Below are positions 62,358 through 64,000 of a stretch of 64,000 bases of DNA, piece by piece. The notes below the pieces were generated by a model. The model made no database searches, was not told the DNA's origin, and worked only from the letters and a program-made list of their open reading frames with translations. Origin of the DNA: Piezodorus guildinii (Eukaryota > Arthropoda > Insecta > Hemiptera > Pentatomidae); contig CM041292.1 of NCBI GenBank assembly GCA_023052935.1, positions 204,685,799-204,749,798 on the forward strand, written 5' to 3'. Each line of letters opens with the position of its first letter. The first letter of the stretch is position 1. The translations under genes and the position numbers were made by a program.

Positions 62358-63447
62358 TTTTTTTTTTTTTTTTTTTTTTTTTTATTGAGATATATTACAA
62401 TTTGTTACAAAATGAACAATAATAATATTGATAAGAGACCACATTCATACTATATATACAGAAAAAATAATAATGGTCAAATTACATAAAATAGAACATA
62501 AATAAATTCATATATATACAATAAAATAAAAATAATAAGTAAAAAACAAAACAAATCGAAACAAAAACCTATTATTGAGATAAATAAAAAGTTGGCAAAT
62601 AAATAAACATCTTACACACAATCATAACTATATACAATATATACAATTGCTAACGGACCCCAGCAAGCGCTTTTCCCTCCACTTGTGGAGGAAAAAGCGG
62701 AATCCAAGAGATCCCAGCGCCTCTATCTCAGCCGCATCACTGGTCTGAGCCAGTGGAGGCTGAGTTAGGGCGCTGTAGCCACAAACATACCGTACATGAG
62801 TGGAGGATCTGACCATTGTCAGAACTCCAGTTTAAATGTTTACAATAGGTCTCGTGGCCACTGCCGTTTCAATCTTCGAGGAGGATTGTAGGGATGGGTG
62901 GTGCTGGATAGGGATTGCGCTAGAGGGTTAGGATGATGACTAAGGTTCTGATGAAATTTGGAAAATTTGGATGGTACTAGGTCTAAAACAAACGGAATAT
63001 TAAGGTCATGGTGTAGGGTACAGTTGGTAACGTAATAAGGAGCATTAACTATTGTTCGGAGGACTTTGGATTGGAAGGATTGGGTGCGTTTGATGTTAGA
63101 AAGTTTAGCTGTCCCCCACAGTTCAAGTCCGTAGGTCCATATAGGTTTCAGTACTGTCTTGTATATTAGTAATTTGTTGTCAACTGTAAGATGAGATTTT
63201 CTGTTTAGTAGTCTGTATAACTGGCCGAATCTGCGGTTGAGTTCTTTTCTTTTGAGTCTTGTATGTGGGTTCCACGTCAGTCTTTTGTCTAGTAAAAAGC
63301 CGAGATACCGGACTGTGTCTGAGGAAGGAAGCGGTATGGAATTGAAATTAACCGTTGGACAGGATTTGCGTCGAAGGGTGAATGTGACGTGAGTGCATTT
63401 GCTTTCGTTCACCTTAATGCGCCAAGCATTGCACCAGTCTTCGACAA
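62358..63447 (-). mobile_element. 5'-truncated Jockey-type LINE (family A2) with 12-bp TSD
   Basis: Exact repeats, aaactcatacat, lie at 62346-62357 and 63448-63459. On the minus strand the element has lost everything upstream of VEDWCNAWRIKV in the RT. It keeps an open reading frame to the stop at 62840, a 480-bp 3' UTR and a poly(A) tail (T run 62358-62382). Reverse transcription that stopped early explains the truncation. Confidence 0.95.
62840..63447 (-). pseudogene. Family A2 RT C-terminal fragment, frame intact
   Basis: About 202 codons: WRIKVNESKCTHVTFTLRRK, then RYLGFLLDKRLTWNPHT, NRRFGQLYRLLNRKSHLTVD, WTYGLELWGTAK, ending PPRRLKRQWPRDLL. It is very close to the C-terminus of the complete Jockey ORF2 at 20466-23150 (for example LTVDNKLLIYKT against LTVENKLLIYKT). 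However, its 3' UTR differs and carries the block shared with 26819-27125, so A and A2 are sister subfamilies. It has no start and no catalytic DD, so it is non-functional. Confidence 0.9.
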
Positions 63448-63760
63448 AAACTCATACATAAAGACCTTAATATCCCATATGTTGCTGATTTGGACCGGAC
63501 CAGGTACCAATCCTTCCATGAAGAACTCCACTCCCATTCTAACCCACTAGTTTCAATTCTTGCTTCCTCTTCCATTCCTGACAATCCTCCGAGGCGTCTG
63601 ATAAGGAGATGGCCTCGAGACCTTCTAGTTTAGATTACCCAGTGAGTAGTGCCAATGGGCATTTACTCTTCATGTCTTTTCCATGTACTTCTGTTAGCTA
63701 ATTTACTTGATGTATTAACTAATGCAGTTGAAAATTTCAATAATTGATTAAAAAAAAAAA
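63448..63760 (+). pseudogene. LINE family B fragment, second part
   Basis: It resumes with KLIHKDLNIPYVADLDRTRY and ends PPRRLIRRWPRDLLV* at about 63633. The 3' UTR has the family's 'gtgccaatgggcatttactc' and an A-rich end near 63755. Confidence 0.88.
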
Positions 63761-64000
63761 ATTTTGAAAAAAAAAAAGATTTTTTTTCCCTTAAAATGCA
63801 TTCTTATGTAAGTAAAATCGAATGCACTTATATTGATAATACAGATTTACTATTACCTTCCAAATCTGTACCTTCTTTTTTGAATGAGGGCTTGATTTCC
63901 TGAGTGCTCAATGGTTTTTTCCATTTCATATTCATCAAAAGTGTCTAATATACTCAAACAGTGGTTCCCAACTCGGGGTCAATGAGATGTCGTAGGGAAA
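63761..64000. other. Unassigned window end
   Basis: AT-rich with no recognised feature. Confidence 0.4.

Overview
The window is eukaryotic, AT-rich and almost entirely made of transposable elements. It is most likely from an insect. The reasons are a spliced ZAD/C2H2 zinc-finger gene (a class that is large in insects), Jockey-clade and CR1-like LINEs, several mariner/Tc1 families, tRNA-headed SINEs and a Transib-like element. I cannot name the species. There is no bacterial operon, CRISPR array, rRNA gene or free-standing tRNA gene.

Host genes are scarce. One is clear: a zinc-finger protein at 59361-60503 (+), with a ZAD exon, a 73-bp intron and eight C2H2 fingers, but with one apparent missing base in finger 1. 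A second is possible: a first coding exon with a signal peptide at 42191-42253 (-), below a GC-rich leader.

Layout. 1-9 kb: Penelope-type fold-back elements with hammerhead-ribozyme-like cores, a dead Jockey fragment, and copies of an unclassified ~0.85-kb repeat called R880 here. 11-20 kb: R880 copies, one split by a CR1-like LINE with an intact 936-aa EN-RT protein. 20-25 kb: a complete Jockey-clade retrotransposon with both ORFs intact and a 14-bp target-site duplication (TSD). 25-38 kb: 5'-truncated LINEs, SINE S1 copies, a degenerate Tc1-like element inside R880, a rearranged mariner and a hAT-type MITE. 38-51 kb: two mariner relics sharing one internal deletion, the signal-peptide exon, a second hAT MITE, a 3.4-kb inverted repeat carrying a degenerate satellite, a long SINE (S2), and a 708-bp Transib-type element whose ends look like recombination signal sequences. 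52-58 kb: a nearly intact mariner and decayed LINE ends. 59-61 kb: the zinc-finger gene. 61.8-63.8 kb: a truncated LINE with another truncated LINE inside it.

The nesting gives a relative order. R880 is old, since CR1-like, Tc1 and S1 elements have landed in it. S2 is older than the Transib insertion it contains. S1 insertions postdate an inverted duplication shared by the 35-36 and 49-50 kb regions. The Jockey element and the nested LINE at 62.4-63.4 kb look youngest. Many boundaries were fixed from exact TSDs read in the sequence. Family names come from motif recognition, not database searches.
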